From contig NC_066583.1 in the NCBI RefSeq assembly GCF_024323335.1, forward strand, positions 14,536,665 through 14,600,664: a stretch of DNA of 64,000 nucleotides. Direction: 5' to 3'. The notes beneath the pieces were generated by a model. The model was not told the origin of the DNA. It was given only the letters and a program-made list of their open reading frames with translations, and did not search any database. Below are positions 42,013 through 53,795 of this stretch, one piece after another (position 1 is the first letter of the stretch; each line of letters opens with the position of its first letter). Both the position numbers and the translations under genes were made by a program. This DNA comes from Lathyrus oleraceus (taxonomy: Eukaryota; Streptophyta; Magnoliopsida; Fabales; Fabaceae).

Positions 42013-45000
42013 AAGTGATCTTTTGGCATCCACTGTGAACGACTCTGTTATGGCTCAGTATGATTTCAACAATCCCATATACCAAGCTGAAGAGGAGAGT
42101 GAGGAAGACAGTGAACTCCCTGTAGAATTGGTCAGACTACTGAAGCAAGAGGAAAGGATCATCCAACCTCATCAGGAGGAGTTGGAAACAGTTAATCTGG
42201 GTACTGAGGACGCCAGAAGAGAGATCAAGATCGGTGCTGCTTTAGAAGACTCTGTCAAGAGGAGGCTAATAGAGATGCTGAAAGAATATGTGGAAATATT
42301 CGCCTGGTCATACCAAGATATGCCTGGGCTGGATACAGGCATTGTGGTGCATCGGTTACCTCTCCGAGAAGATTGTCCATCGGTCAAGCAGAAGCTTCGC
42401 AGAACTAGTCCTGATATGGCTGTCAAAATCAAGGAAGAGGTTCAGAAGCAGTGGGATGCAGGTTTCCTGGCTGTTACAAGTTACCCACCGTGGGTTGCCA
42501 ACATCGTTCCCGTGCCAAAAAAGGATGGTAAAGTCAGGATGTGTGTCGATTACCGAGATTTGAATAGGGCGAGTCCGAAAGATGATTTCCCATTACCTCA
42601 CATTGATGTATTGGTGGATAATACGGCTCAGTCCTCGGTATTCTCTTTCATGGACGGTTTCTCAGGCTATAACCAGATCAAGATGGCACCTGAGGACATG
42701 GAAAAGACGACATTCATTACACCTTGGGGCACGTTCTGCTACAAGGTTATGCCGTTTGGGCTGAAGAACGCCGGTGCTACCTATCAGAGGGCAATGACGA
42801 CTCTCTTTCATGACATGATGCACAACGAAATCGAAGTGTACGTGGATGATATGATTGCGAAGTCGCAGACAGAAGAGGAGCACTTGGTAAATCTGCAGAA
42901 GTTGTTTGACAGACTGGTCAAGTTCAAGCTGAGGCTGAATCCGAACAAGTGTACATTTGGGGTGAGATCCGGGAAGCTCTTAGGCTTCATTGTCAGTGAA
43001 AAAGGGATTGAGGTTGATCCAGCAAAAGTCAAAGCTATTCAAGAGATGCCTGAACCGAAAACGGAAAAGCAAGTCCGTGGGTTTTTAGGGAGGTTGAACT
43101 ACATTGCAAGGTTCATATCTCATCTAACTGCCACATGTGAACCAATTTTCAAACTACTCAGAAAGAATCAGGCGATCAAATGGAATGATGACTGTCAGAA
43201 GGCATTTGACAAAATCAAGGAGTACTTCCAGAAACCTCCAATCCTGATTCCTCCAGTTCCAGGGAGACCACTGATAATGTACCTTTCAGTCACCGAGACT
43301 TCGATGGGGTGCGTATTGGGGCAGCATGACGAGTCTGGTCGAAAAGAGCACGCCATATACTACCTAAGCAAAAAGTTTACCGACTGTGAAACAAGATATT
43401 CACTGCTCGAGAAAACTTGCTGTGCTTTGGCCTGGGCTGCTCGCCGACTAAGGCAGTATATGTTGAACCATACTACTCTGTTGATTTCTAGGATGGATCC
43501 TGTGAAATACATCTTTGAGAAGCCAGCTCTCACCGGACGTGTTGCCCGTTGGCAGATGATCTTAACCGAGTATGACATTCAGTACACGTCACAGAAGGCC
43601 ATCAAGGGTAGTATTCTATTAGACTATCTCGCCGAACAACCGATTGATGATTATCAGCCTATGATGTTTGAATTCCCCGATGAAGACATCATGTATCTGA
43701 AGACGAAAGACTGTGAAGAGCCGCTTGTCGAGGAAGGACCGGATCCTGATGACAAGTGGACACTGATGTTTGATGGGGCTGTGAATATGAATGGTAACGG
43801 TGTTGGTGCAGTGCTGATCAATCCCAAAGGTGCTCATATACCTTTCTCTGCCAGATTGACTTTCGATGTCACCAACAATGAAGCTGAGTATGAGGCTTGT
43901 ATCATGGGTATAGAAGAAGCCATTGATCTGAGGATCAAAACACTCGACATATTTGGAGATTCAGCTCTAGTGATCAATCAGGTCAATGGAGATTGGAATA
44001 CAAACCAGCCGCATCTGATTCCGTATAGAGATTACACCAGAAGAATACTGACGTTCTTCAAGAAGGTGAAGTTGTATCATGTCCCCCGGGATGAGAATCA
44101 GATGGCTGACGCTTTGGCTACTTTATCCTCCATGATAAAAGTTCATTGGTGGAATCATGTGCCACATATTGCTGTGAATCGACTCGAGAGGCCTGCATAT
44201 GTGTTTGCAGCCGAGTCTGTTAATGCTATTGATGATAAACCGTGGTATTATGACATCAAGAACTTCCTCAAGACTCAAGAGTATCCTGAGGGTGCGTCGA
44301 AGAATGATAAGAAGACCCTGAGAAGGCTGGCTGGAAGCTTTTATCTGAATCAGGACGATGTGCTATACAAGAGGAACTTTGACATGGTTCTGCTCAGATG
44401 CGTGGATAGACACGAAGCAGACATGTTAATGCAAGAAGTGCACGAGGGTTCGTTTGGTACCCACGCTGGTGGTCATGCAATGTCGAAGAAATTGCTGAGA
44501 GCCGGATATTACTGGATGACTATGGAATCCGATTGCTTCAAATATGCTCGGAAGTGCCATAAGTGTCAAATCTATGCTGACAAGGTGCATGTACCACCAA
44601 GCCCGCTGAATGTCATGAACTCGCCTTGGCCGTTCGCCATGTGGGGCATCGATATGATTGGGAGGATTGAACCAACTACTTCGAATGGACATCGCTTCAT
44701 CTTAGTTGCGATCGATTACTTCACCAAATGGGTGGAAGCAGCTTCCTATACCAACGTCACCAGACAAGTGGTTGCCCGGTTCATCAAGAAAGAAATCATC
44801 TGTCGTTATGGAGTTCCCGAGAGAATCATCACTGACAATGGTTCGAATCTCAACAACAGAATGATGAAAGATTTGTGCAGAGATTTCAAGATCGAACATC
44901 ACAATTCTTCTCCTTACAGACCAAACATGAATGGTGCTGTAGAGGCAGCTAACAAGAACATCAAGAAGATTGTGCAGAAGATGGTCGTAACGTACAAAGA

Positions 45001-45493
45001 TTGGCATGAGATGTTGCCTTTCGCTTTGCATGGGTACCGTACCTCAGTGCGTACGTCGACCGGGGCAACCCCCTACTCCCTTGTATATGGTATGGAAGCA
45101 GTCCTACCAGTTGAGGTGGAGATCCCTTCTCTGAGGGTATTATTGGATGTCAAGCTGGACGAAGCCGAGTGGATTCGTACAAGGTTTAATGAGTTAAGCC
45201 TTATCGAAGAAAGACGGTTAGCAGCTATTTGCCATGGGCAGTTGTATCAGAGAAGGATGAAGCGAGCCTTTGATCAGAAAGTGCGTCCTCGGACATTTCA
45301 AACTGGCGATCTAGTTTTGAAGAGGATCCTTCCTCCCGGTACAGATAACAGGGGCAAGTGGACTCCTAATTACGAAGGTCCGTATGTTGTGAAGAAGGTT
45401 TTCTCCGGTGGAGCCTTGATGCTTACAACAATGGACGGTGAAGACTTTCCTTCCCCTGTTAACTCAGATGTAGTCAAAAAATACTTCGCATAA
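42013..45493 (+). CDS. pol: Ogre-B Pol: RT, two RNase H domains, integrase (about 1159 aa exon)
   Basis: The frame is open from the splice acceptor to TAA at 45491-45493; translation is expected only as a spliced extension of Gag-Pro. Residues: RT with YVDD at about 276-279; gypsy RNase H, about 410-540 (MYLSVTETSMGCVLGQ); archaeal-type RNase H, about 580-715, with FDGA (Asp587), NNEAEYEA, FGDSALV and MADAL; integrase zinc finger with VHEGSFGTHAGGH and CHKCQ; DDE core with Asp880, Asp941 and Glu977 (DX35E). The C-terminal part (RGKWTPNYEGPYVVKKV) is chromodomain-free. Two RNase H domains are a known trait of Tat-lineage elements. No defect is visible. Confidence 0.95.
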
Positions 45494-45502
45494 ATTGACC
45501 CG

Positions 45503-45700
45503 CTGGACAAAAAGAATAATAGAGTCCAGGCAAAAATGGGCATCCCGGCGAACCAAAAACAGAAAGAAAAGGTTCGGGCAAAAGTTAGGGATAAAAATGA
45601 AAAAATTGTACACCCGGTAAGTCGAAAACCCGCAAGGGCGGCTTAGGCAAAAATGGGTATCCCGGTGGATTGAAAACCCAAAAGGGCGATCCAGCCAAAA
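45503..45700 (+). promoter_or_regulatory. Ogre-B post-pol hairpin cluster
   Basis: H1 is CTGGAC/GTCCAG (45503-45508, 45524-45529). H2 is CGAACC/GGTTCG (45549-45554, 45571-45576). H3 is TAAGTCG/CGGCTTA (45618-45624, 45639-45645), with inner CCC-GCAA-GGG. H4 is TGGATTG/CGATCCA (45666-45672, 45687-45693), with inner CCC-AAAA-GGG. Compared with Ogre-1, H3 changed to C-G and U-G pairs and the inner stem changed CCT/AGG to CCC/GGG, so pairing is kept. Confidence 0.72.
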
Positions 45701-47119
45701 GAGGGATTAAAGCGAAGACTACAGTCTGAGTTATCTGTACTTCATCATGCTTCGTCAGCTACCATCTCGACAGATGTGATCGGTCCAGTCATTCTTCTCA
45801 GAAAGCAAGGAATTGGGAGGAAACTGATGATCTATGAGTTATAACAGAGTTGGGAAACAGTGGATGCCGTGTTCACATTGCCATTAGGATAGTTTATTTT
45901 TCCTTTTGTGCGCAATTACCTCTTTCTAGGAATTGCTTCCCAATGTATTGGCCTCTTCAGGCACACTTTCAATCAATAAAAGTCGTTATTCAGATAAATT
46001 GCTCTCTTGTTTTTACTTTTACTGTTTTGTTTGCAAAAACGTCCGAATTTTTGATAAGCATTGCATATAAAAACATGAAGGCTAAACAATGACGTACAGA
46101 AAGATTAAAACATGTGAAAATCATTTTGAATGTTGAGGACACTTGACCGTATCTTGTCCGTGTACTCCCTGGGGCATCTTTTGTTCCGATTTGCAGGTCG
46201 TCACCTGTGAATATTTTCCCCAGTAAGGTCGTCACCTGTGAGCATTCCCCAGCAGTGCTTTCCCCAGACGGAATCATTCTCCTAACTTTGGATTTGTTCA
46301 AAGCCTTCCCCAGCGAAGCAGTTATTTCTCCAGCAGAGTTCATCCCACCAGTGGATTGGACAGGTCTCCATAGCAGGTCGATACTTGCATCCCCAGCTGA
46401 GTTGTTTCTGCTTGTATTGTATGGGTCGTCCCCGGCAGAATAGCAGTTATTCCCCAGCATAGTCTATTTTATCTGAGGTTTGTATGAGCCTTATCCCCAG
46501 AGAGTTGCCTGTTTTAGCTTCCTCAGCGGAGTTTTTATGGATTGATTGGGCTATCCCCAGCAGTTTACCTTTGTTCTCCCCTAGCAGAGTTGCTTTATTA
46601 CTCCCCAACGAGTTGCCTTGTCTTCCTCTAGTGGAGTTGTATTGTTGATTCCCCAGCAGTTGCCTTCTTTTCCCCCAGTAGATTTATCTTGAAGATCCCT
46701 CAGCACAGTCGTCCTGTGTACCTCTCCCCGCAGAGTTCTTATCATTTTTGCATTGCATATAGTAATCATTGCATCCTCAAAACTGCGTAGCATTTCCATC
46801 CCATATGGAGCATTACGCCATAGAAAAATTCAAACATATGCATTCATGTGTTCGAAACCACATCAGACCGTATTCCCCGGCAGAGGCGGATCATATTCGT
46901 TCAACATCAGCACCAAGTCTGCTACAGTTGCTTCGACAGCATTCAGAATTTGCTTATCCCCACAAAGGTTTATTTCCTCACCCAATGGTGACAAGAAGTT
47001 TGTTTCTCCCCAGTGAGACCCCCCAGCAAGTGATCAGCCTCGCTTCAGCATATCCCAGATTTTATTCTTGTGATACCAGTAAGTGTCATGTCAGCACCCG
47101 CGTGTGTTTCTCATTTTTT
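45701..47119 (+). other. Ogre-B 3' UTR, first part, with primer-tRNA-like motifs
   Basis: No gene is visible. From about 46195 to 46740 variants of TCCCCAGCAGAGTTG recur about every 25-40 bp, for example 46217-46234 (14/18 to the complement of the primer site). A later copy at 47450-47467 also matches 14/18. The conserved GCGTA/TACGC hairpin is at 46785-46818. Confidence 0.6.
46785..46818 (+). promoter_or_regulatory. Conserved 3' UTR hairpin (GCGTA/TACGC)
   Basis: Same arms as at 4718-4750 in Ogre-1, with inner TCCAT/ATGGA and a different loop. Confidence 0.5.
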
Positions 47120-48141
47120 GGTGTCGGTAAACGCCATTCTTTCGGTGTCGGTAAACATCGAGTTCCACCCAGTCATCGGTAAATGTCTGGCCATTTTCGG
47201 TGTCGGTAAACACCATTGCTTCGGTGTCGGTAAACATCGAGTTTCACCCAGTCATCGGTAAATGTCTGGTCATTTTTGGTGTCGGTAAACGCCATTGTTT
47301 CGGTGTCGGTAAACATCGAATTCCACCCAGTCATCGGTAAATGTCTGGTCATTTTTTGGTGTCGGTAAACGCCATTGTTTCGGTGTCGGTAAACATCGAG
47401 TCCTTTTCGTCAGTCATCGGTAAATGTCTGATAATTCCCCAGCTAGAAATCCCCAGTAGAGTCATCTGTAAATGTCCTACCTGGTTTCCAGTTGCAAATA
47501 TTTGTTTGTATTTCCCCAATAAATTTCTCATCCCAGTCATCGGTAAATGTCTGGTCATTCTTTTTGATGTCGGTAAACATCATCTTTCGATGTCGATAAA
47601 CATCGAGTCTCATCCCAGTCATCGGTAAATGTCTGGTCATTCTTTGTTCTCTTGCTAATAAAATCGAAATCCCCAGAAGTCGTCGGTAAACGTCTTGTCT
47701 GGTCTCACCACAAAGATTTTGTTCCTCCCCAAGCGGAGATGCCATCGGTAAATGGCCCAGTTTCTTCGATATCGGTAAATATCGAATTCCCAGTTGCAGC
47801 AGCCATCGGTAAATGGTCTTGCTAAGTTGACATCGGTAAATGTCCAATTTCTTTGAAGCCACCATCGGTAAATGGTCTTGCTTCTTTTCTACATCAAATT
47901 TGTTTCCCAGCAGCCATCGGTAAATGGTCTGGCTGAAGTTGATATCGGTAAATATCAAGGTCCCAGTTTTCACCATCGGTAAATGGTTTGGTTTTTCAGA
48001 AGTTTGTTTTCCCCAGCCGCCATCGGTAAATGGTCGTGCTGAAGTTGATATCGGTAAATATCAAGGTTCCAGCTCTTCAACCATCGGTAAATGGTTTTGC
48101 TTTTCTGAAGCTGTCATGCAGTTTGTCATCGGTAAATGACG
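47120..48141 (+). repeat. Array of about 28 CGGTAA-loop hairpins (79-bp tandem core)
   Basis: CGGTAA occurs about 28 times, plus CGATAA and CTGTAA once each, nearly always flanked by inverted repeats. Perfect stems include GGTGT/ACACC (47199-47214), TGATGT/ACATCA (47565-47582), GCCAT/ATGGC (47741-47756), TTCGATAT/ATATCGAA (47765-47786), GACAT/ATGTC (47829-47844), TTGATAT/ATATCAA (47939-47958), AACCAT/ATGGTT and GTCAT/ATGAC. Others have G-T wobbles or one T-T mismatch (CCAGTCAT/ATGTCTGG). The first part is a 79-bp tandem repeat (47174, 47253, 47332) of three hairpins; the rest is irregular. It is not a CRISPR array: this is a plant retrotransposon UTR and there are no unique spacers. Confidence 0.9.
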
Positions 48142-48258
48142 TGGTTCTCCTGTATTATATTCAGTCGGTGCAAATTTCTACGGTTCTTTTGTATTCAATC
48201 CCTGTTTACCCTGAAAGTCTGACAGCCACTGCTATCATCCGTTCGGGTTCCCAGCTGA

Positions 48259-48273
48259 TTGAATAGGGGCAGC
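48259..48273 (+). promoter_or_regulatory. Ogre-B polypurine tract
   Basis: GAATAGGGGCAGC lies directly before the 3' LTR TGTAGCACC, matching the Ogre-1 tract. Confidence 0.85.
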
Positions 48274-51200
48274 TGTAGCACCTCAAATTTGCACCTATCT
48301 CTGTACATATCATTTCATATTAAGTCATAGCATATCATGATCCATTGCATAGCATTTGCATTGTCCCCCAGTTGCCTCAAGAGCAAGCAAGCAAGAATTA
48401 GGTCAAACTGATCAGGAGATCAGTCAACCAATCAAGCAAGGGTGTTTCTCAAGGAATCAAAGCCCTAGGGTTTGTCCAACAAGTTCACATGACTTGGAGG
48501 TTCATTTGAAGTGTTCAAGTCAAGGGTTGAAGGCTCAGAGGTCATCAGTCAATGCACAGCCAGGCAAAAACCCTAGAAAGCCAACAATCAGTCAAAGCAG
48601 TGGATGGTGGCCATTCTTGTGGAATTTGGGCACCATGATCAATAATCAAGAGTCCATACAACATGGGACATCATTTGAAGTCAAGGTCTCAAAGAATTAG
48701 GGTTTGGAATTCATCAGAAGGGCACAGTCAGTCCAAAACCCTAGAAAAGTCAAAGTTGGTCAACTATGGTTGATTCTATGGTTTTGATGGATGGAAATGG
48801 TTTGAAAGAGCTTATTCATGTCCTAATAGGCCTCATATATCATGGCAATCAGCCTCATTGAAGAATTTGAAGCCAATCAGAAAATTTCCCAAAATAGAAA
48901 GTGGACCTGTAATTTCAACTGCCAAAAATGGAAACTTCTTGATCCTCAACTTGCATCATGATACAAGCTCCAAATGAATTTTTGCCCAACATGAAAGTTG
49001 AAGATCTTGTTCTCCCATTTTCAAAAAGTCCAAGAACTCTCAAATCCCATGTATGGTTGTCAAGATATGATCAATTCAATTTCAAAAATTTGTGAACTTC
49101 AAAGGGCCATATCTCTCAAACCATAAGGCCAAATTTGGTGGGGTTTTTTCCTACAAACCACATTTTTCCTCCTCTTTCCAAAAATGTAAACATCATGTAC
49201 CAAAACCTTGCCAATCAAAATGGCATTTTTTGACCTATTTCATTTAAAAATCAAGTTTGACTCAAGTTTGACTTTTTGATTTAAGCATTTTTTACACAAT
49301 TGGCCAATTGGGATTCATTTTAAATGATATTTGCAAGATGTTCCAAGCTTAAAATCATGCTCATGCTTTCATCATATCACCATTTTGTGCATAGGTGCAA
49401 AATTGGCAAATTTGGCAATATGGATTCATAAGAGCAAAGCAAGTTCAGCACTCCATTGGCAACTTAAAACAGATGAATTATAGGTCATTGGCAGCCTGTT
49501 TGAGGCCCATTTCGTGGCAGCACTACACCTCCACTTTCCATATGACCAAACTTAGCATTTTTTGCAAATGGTTCATTAAGTTAAACTTGGATTAGCATGT
49601 TATTAGGCAAGCTTAAACAGACAAATATAAGTGAATTTTCTGTCAATTCACAACCCTAGCAGCAGCCATACACGATCAAAACACTCCCATTCTCTCATCT
49701 TGCAATTTTGCACATTTGGGATTTCTGACCAACCCTTCAAAGAACCCGAGCAACCCATGATTCTTTCTTCACCTGGACAACATATTGAGCTCATTTTCAC
49801 CATCAAAACCCTGCTGAAAGTTCCATCTCTCGACTGTTTCCTCAAGGTGTCATCCATGGCAGCTCAGGATTAGAGCCAAACCAAGCTACCTCGAGCCAAG
49901 CAGCTTCATCCATACAACATTTGAGGTCTTTGTGTTCATCTGTATCAAACATTTGCAAGCAGAAAACACCAGAATCTTCCACTGCTCTTCAATTTGGTAT
50001 TTCTTCGAATCCTTTATTTTTCAAAGCTATGCCATGTTTAATGAAGGTCTTTGAATGCTGGTTCTTTTAAACTATGCCTTGCTTAAAATGATTAAGAGAT
50101 GTGTGAGAAATCTGAATTTACATTTTCATGTTCAAACTTGTTTCCTTCGATTTCTCTTTTGTGAGCTTGTTTTAATGTTTTGATTGCTGGATATGTGATA
50201 CTTATTGTTGGTAGATGCTATTGCCATGTTTAATTTGGATTTCTGGGCGATTTGGTTTTGCTCATGTTTGAAGGATGGTGATGATACCCTGCTGTTTGAA
50301 CCTCCAAACCGGCCCAGATTTTGCATGAAATTAGGTTTGGTTGTTGCTAGCTGATGTTTGCATGAGTTTATTTCCATGTTTGTTCGTGAGTTATTGCTTG
50401 AATTTCATGTTGGATGATTGCATGAAGATGAATTGCGTGATGTTTATGAAAACCCTAAGTTGCATGAATGCTGCCCAGAATTATGAGCCTCGATTGGCTG
50501 TTGTTGTTGTTTGCCCTGCATGTGTACTGTTCCATTGGCCATCAGCCAATGAGATTATTTCGTGGCCATGGCTTAAACGCTGTGTTTTGATAAATGAAGG
50601 CCAAAATTACAAATATGCCATGCGCTGACCATGTTGACTCATTAAATCATGTTGCATTTGTTCATGTTTGCTACAATTGTTCATCAACTTGCAAAATTCA
50701 TTTCTCCCTCAATTCAAACCCAAAAATCATGAAAATTTTTCCATCATCTTCACATGGATGTCTAGTATTTAATTATTATTTTTAATTAATTTTTCATTGG
50801 CTGGATTTTAAATGGTAATTGGTTTTCTAACATGAATGCACATTTGACACCCTTTGCCGTTCCTTTTGTGAAATACTCATGTTGCATCCATTGCCCCTGA
50901 AAATTTTTGTGGTGAAACTAGACTCACTCATCTTTGTTTTGATATAGAGTTTATGCATTTATCATTTGTGGTTTGCTAGATATGAATTTTTGAACTAGGG
51001 TGTGACAATTTGTGTCACACCAATGATGTGCATTTTCTTGATTTTTGTTCACATGTCTCCTGGCCTCCAATTGACCCCAAATTTTGCATGAATGATCTCT
51101 TACATGTCTAGTTTGTGTATGAATTTTCTTGGAATTAATTGTGCTGTTTTCCATTTGATTGTGAATTTTCTTCCCTGCCTAGTCAATGGTTGACTTTTTG

Positions 51201-53790
51201 TGCTACATGTTGCCAAATCATTTGGGAAATTCTTATACCATATTGTATGATCATGAAATTTCATATGTGATAACTAGACATCTTGAGCTTTGCATTGGTG
51301 TTAATCTCATTCATTTCTCATCTGTTTTCAATTTGATATGATTTTTTGAAGTTGACCCATGTTTGTTGACCCTCATTGTGCTTACTTGAATTTGGTTTGA
51401 CTTCATGATTTTAATTGACTGCCTTCCTCTCATCCAAATGCAATGAAATTTGACATGCTTATCATGCTAGATGTTAGGTTTGAGTGTGATTTATTTGATG
51501 ATTTTTTTGAAATTGTTTGAGTTGACTTTTGCTGCAAGTCATTCTGTTGACTTCTTTGAGCTTTCATTTGCCTTACTTTGACTTCAAATGTTCATGAAAT
51601 GATGATAATGCATGATGTGAATGTGGGCCCAATTGTGATAGCTTCTTAAATGTTTGACTTTGACTTTGGTTGACTTTTCTTTGCTGTTTTGACTTTTTCT
51701 TTCATCCTTGACCCTAGGCTAGTCCTAGTGGTCTTCTGAGCTTACCATTGAGTTATTGTTTCAGGTTAAGCATCAATGCTTCCAAGATCATACAAATGTG
51801 ATTGAATTTGCTTACATATGAGCTAACCTTTGTTTTGTAGATGGCTTGACTCATGTGTTTGAGTCTTGCTTTGCACAATTGACCATCTGTTTTGTCTGTG
51901 AATCCCATTCCTTTTGCTTTTAACTGTTGAATTGCATACTGATTGGTTTGACTTTTTCAGGTACTTTAGTTGCCTAAGTTCTCTGAACTTGATTTTCTTT
52001 GCTTTTTAGCAACTTGCTTGAGGTATAATCTCTTTTACTTCATGTAGTCTGGAGACTCGGCTTGTTACTTGGCCGGGCAAACTGTCTGAAGTCCTCCTTA
52101 AGAGGCAATGCCTGTGTATGTTTAATTTGTCCTTGTACAGAGTCAAAGACCTCCTAAGTGAAGAGGCAATTGGCAGAACCCAAGGGATAAGTAGCCTATC
52201 CCCTGCTATTCAGTGTGTCTTCTGTTTTGCTCACACCATTGTGTTGATGCATCTCAGATAAAAACCCAAGATCTTGTGCAATTGCACAGTTGAGTCAGTA
52301 CCAAATGTGTAGAAGGGTTCCCGCTTTCTGAACCCACACATTCTTGTCAAATGCTCTCCCTGGCCAGGGATAAGAGCAATAAGGCACACCCCTCATCTCC
52401 TTGCATCTGCTTCACCTTGGCTCTCAATGTCAAGGTTAAGAGCACTCTTCACCCACTTCCAGAGGTTTGTTTGTTGAGGTTGATATGACCCCTCGACTAA
52501 AACCTAGCCTTTGCTTGAGCCACTTGTATGTATATAGTGTGTGCTTCCTGTGATTGTGATTGCCTGTTTGCTTTGCCTCTTTAGGCTAGCTTAGACTTGC
52601 CCTTGTGCAAGGTAGGGTGTGCTTGACTTGCTTCCTGTGCGAGTCAAGTTTGTGTGGCTTGCTTCCTGTGTGAGCCATGCTTAGAGTTTTTAGGCCGAAC
52701 TACGGCAACTCTGATTCTCATGTTCAGATGAGATACGTAGGCACGAGACGCGATGTCTTGCCGAGTTTGACTAACAACTAACTCTAATCCTTTTCTCTCG
52801 CCCTCGTTGCGATTGAGACCTCCCCTTTCTCTTGCCCTAGTTGCAATCGAGACCCTTGCTTCCTGTGCAAGCCTTGTTTAAGATAGGTTGGCCCTCGTGC
52901 CATTTAGCTAGAAACCTTAACTTAGGGTTGACTTTGCATGACAACATCTAGGCTCGAGTCGTAGCCTCCCTAGAGTTGTGTCTCCCTCTGTTATCTGGTT
53001 AGGCTAGAACCTTTGTCCCTGCGTAGGGGAACTACATCGCCCTGATCTTCACACCAGATGAAGTATGTAGGCAGGAGATTGAGCTGATCTCTCCGGGCGC
53101 CTTTTTCTTTTCTTTTGTGTGTGTTGCTTGACAGTTATAGGCTCGAGTCCCCGACTCCCTATTAACTTGTTGTGTCGTTGCTTGTTTGGAAGCCGATGTA
53201 AGTCCATCGAGTGGCATTTGGGTTCCAGTGTGCGTGTGTTTTGGTTCGGATGCTGATGTAAGTCCAGTGATTGGCATTCGGGCTCCACGTTTGCCTGTGG
53301 GTGTCTTGTTTGTTTGTGTGCGTGTCAGCCGAGCTACGAGTGCTCTGATTCTTCTCTCGTCCGAGGAGATACGTATGCATAGGATGCGATATCCTAGCGA
53401 GCATGTGTCGTTTCCCCCAGTCCGAACTACTTCGACTCTGATGTCTATGCCTGATAGACTAAGTAGGCCCAGGATGCGACATCCTGCCGAGTCAGTTTCA
53501 GTCAGTCTCTTTTGTCTCTTTCAGCCAGTGTGTGTGAGTTTGAGCAGTGTTTAGCAACCAATTTTCCTTCCTTTTGTGCGTGGATCCCGTAGAGTACTAC
53601 GGATGCGTAGGGTGCCTAATACCTTCCCTTCGCATAACCGACTCCCGAACCCATTCCTCTTTGGTCGCGAGACCATGTTCTTTCCTAGGTTTACTTCGAG
53701 CGTTTCCTTTCCCTCTTTTGGGATAAATAACGCACGGTGGCGGCTCTGTTGTTTCTTTCTTTTCCCGCCGGTTTTTCGCGTAATGCGACA
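48274..53790 (+). repeat. Ogre-B 3' LTR (5517 bp)
   Basis: Nearly identical to 29990-35507. Differences seen by eye include T/C at 30333, a T-run length change near 30865, T/C at 31937, T/C near 32261, G/T near 32489, two G/A near 32662-32681, A/C near 32912, G/T near 33708 and C/T near 33774. All landmarks of the 5' LTR recur at +18283 or +18284. Confidence 0.97.
50999..51021 (+). promoter_or_regulatory. 23-bp perfect palindrome in Ogre-B 3' LTR
   Basis: Identical to 32716-32738. Confidence 0.6.
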
Positions 53791-53795
53791 TTGCG
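53791..53795 (+). other. Target-site duplication of Ogre-B (TTGCG), right copy
   Basis: TTGCG follows the LTR end ...TGCGACA and resumes the ORF1 frame of Ogre-A. Confidence 0.97.

Larger units (their letters stand above)
29990..53790 (+). mobile_element. Ogre-B: complete, young 23.8-kb Ogre retrotransposon
   Basis: LTRs at 29990-35507 and 48274-53790 (5518 and 5517 bp) differ by about ten substitutions and one T-run indel by eye. The TTGCG duplication is perfect. Inside lie a primer site, leader, ORF1, gag, protease, intron, pol, a hairpin-rich 3' UTR and a polypurine tract. It sits in ORF1 of another Ogre. Size and layout match full-length Ogre elements of Fabeae. The only visible coding defect is a frame change between gag and protease. 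Confidence 0.96.

Noticed and set aside
47120..48141. CRISPR-like appearance of regularly repeated CGGTAAATG segments
   Set aside because: It lies in a plant retrotransposon UTR, has no unique equal-length spacers and no cas genes. The repeats are hairpins in a minisatellite.
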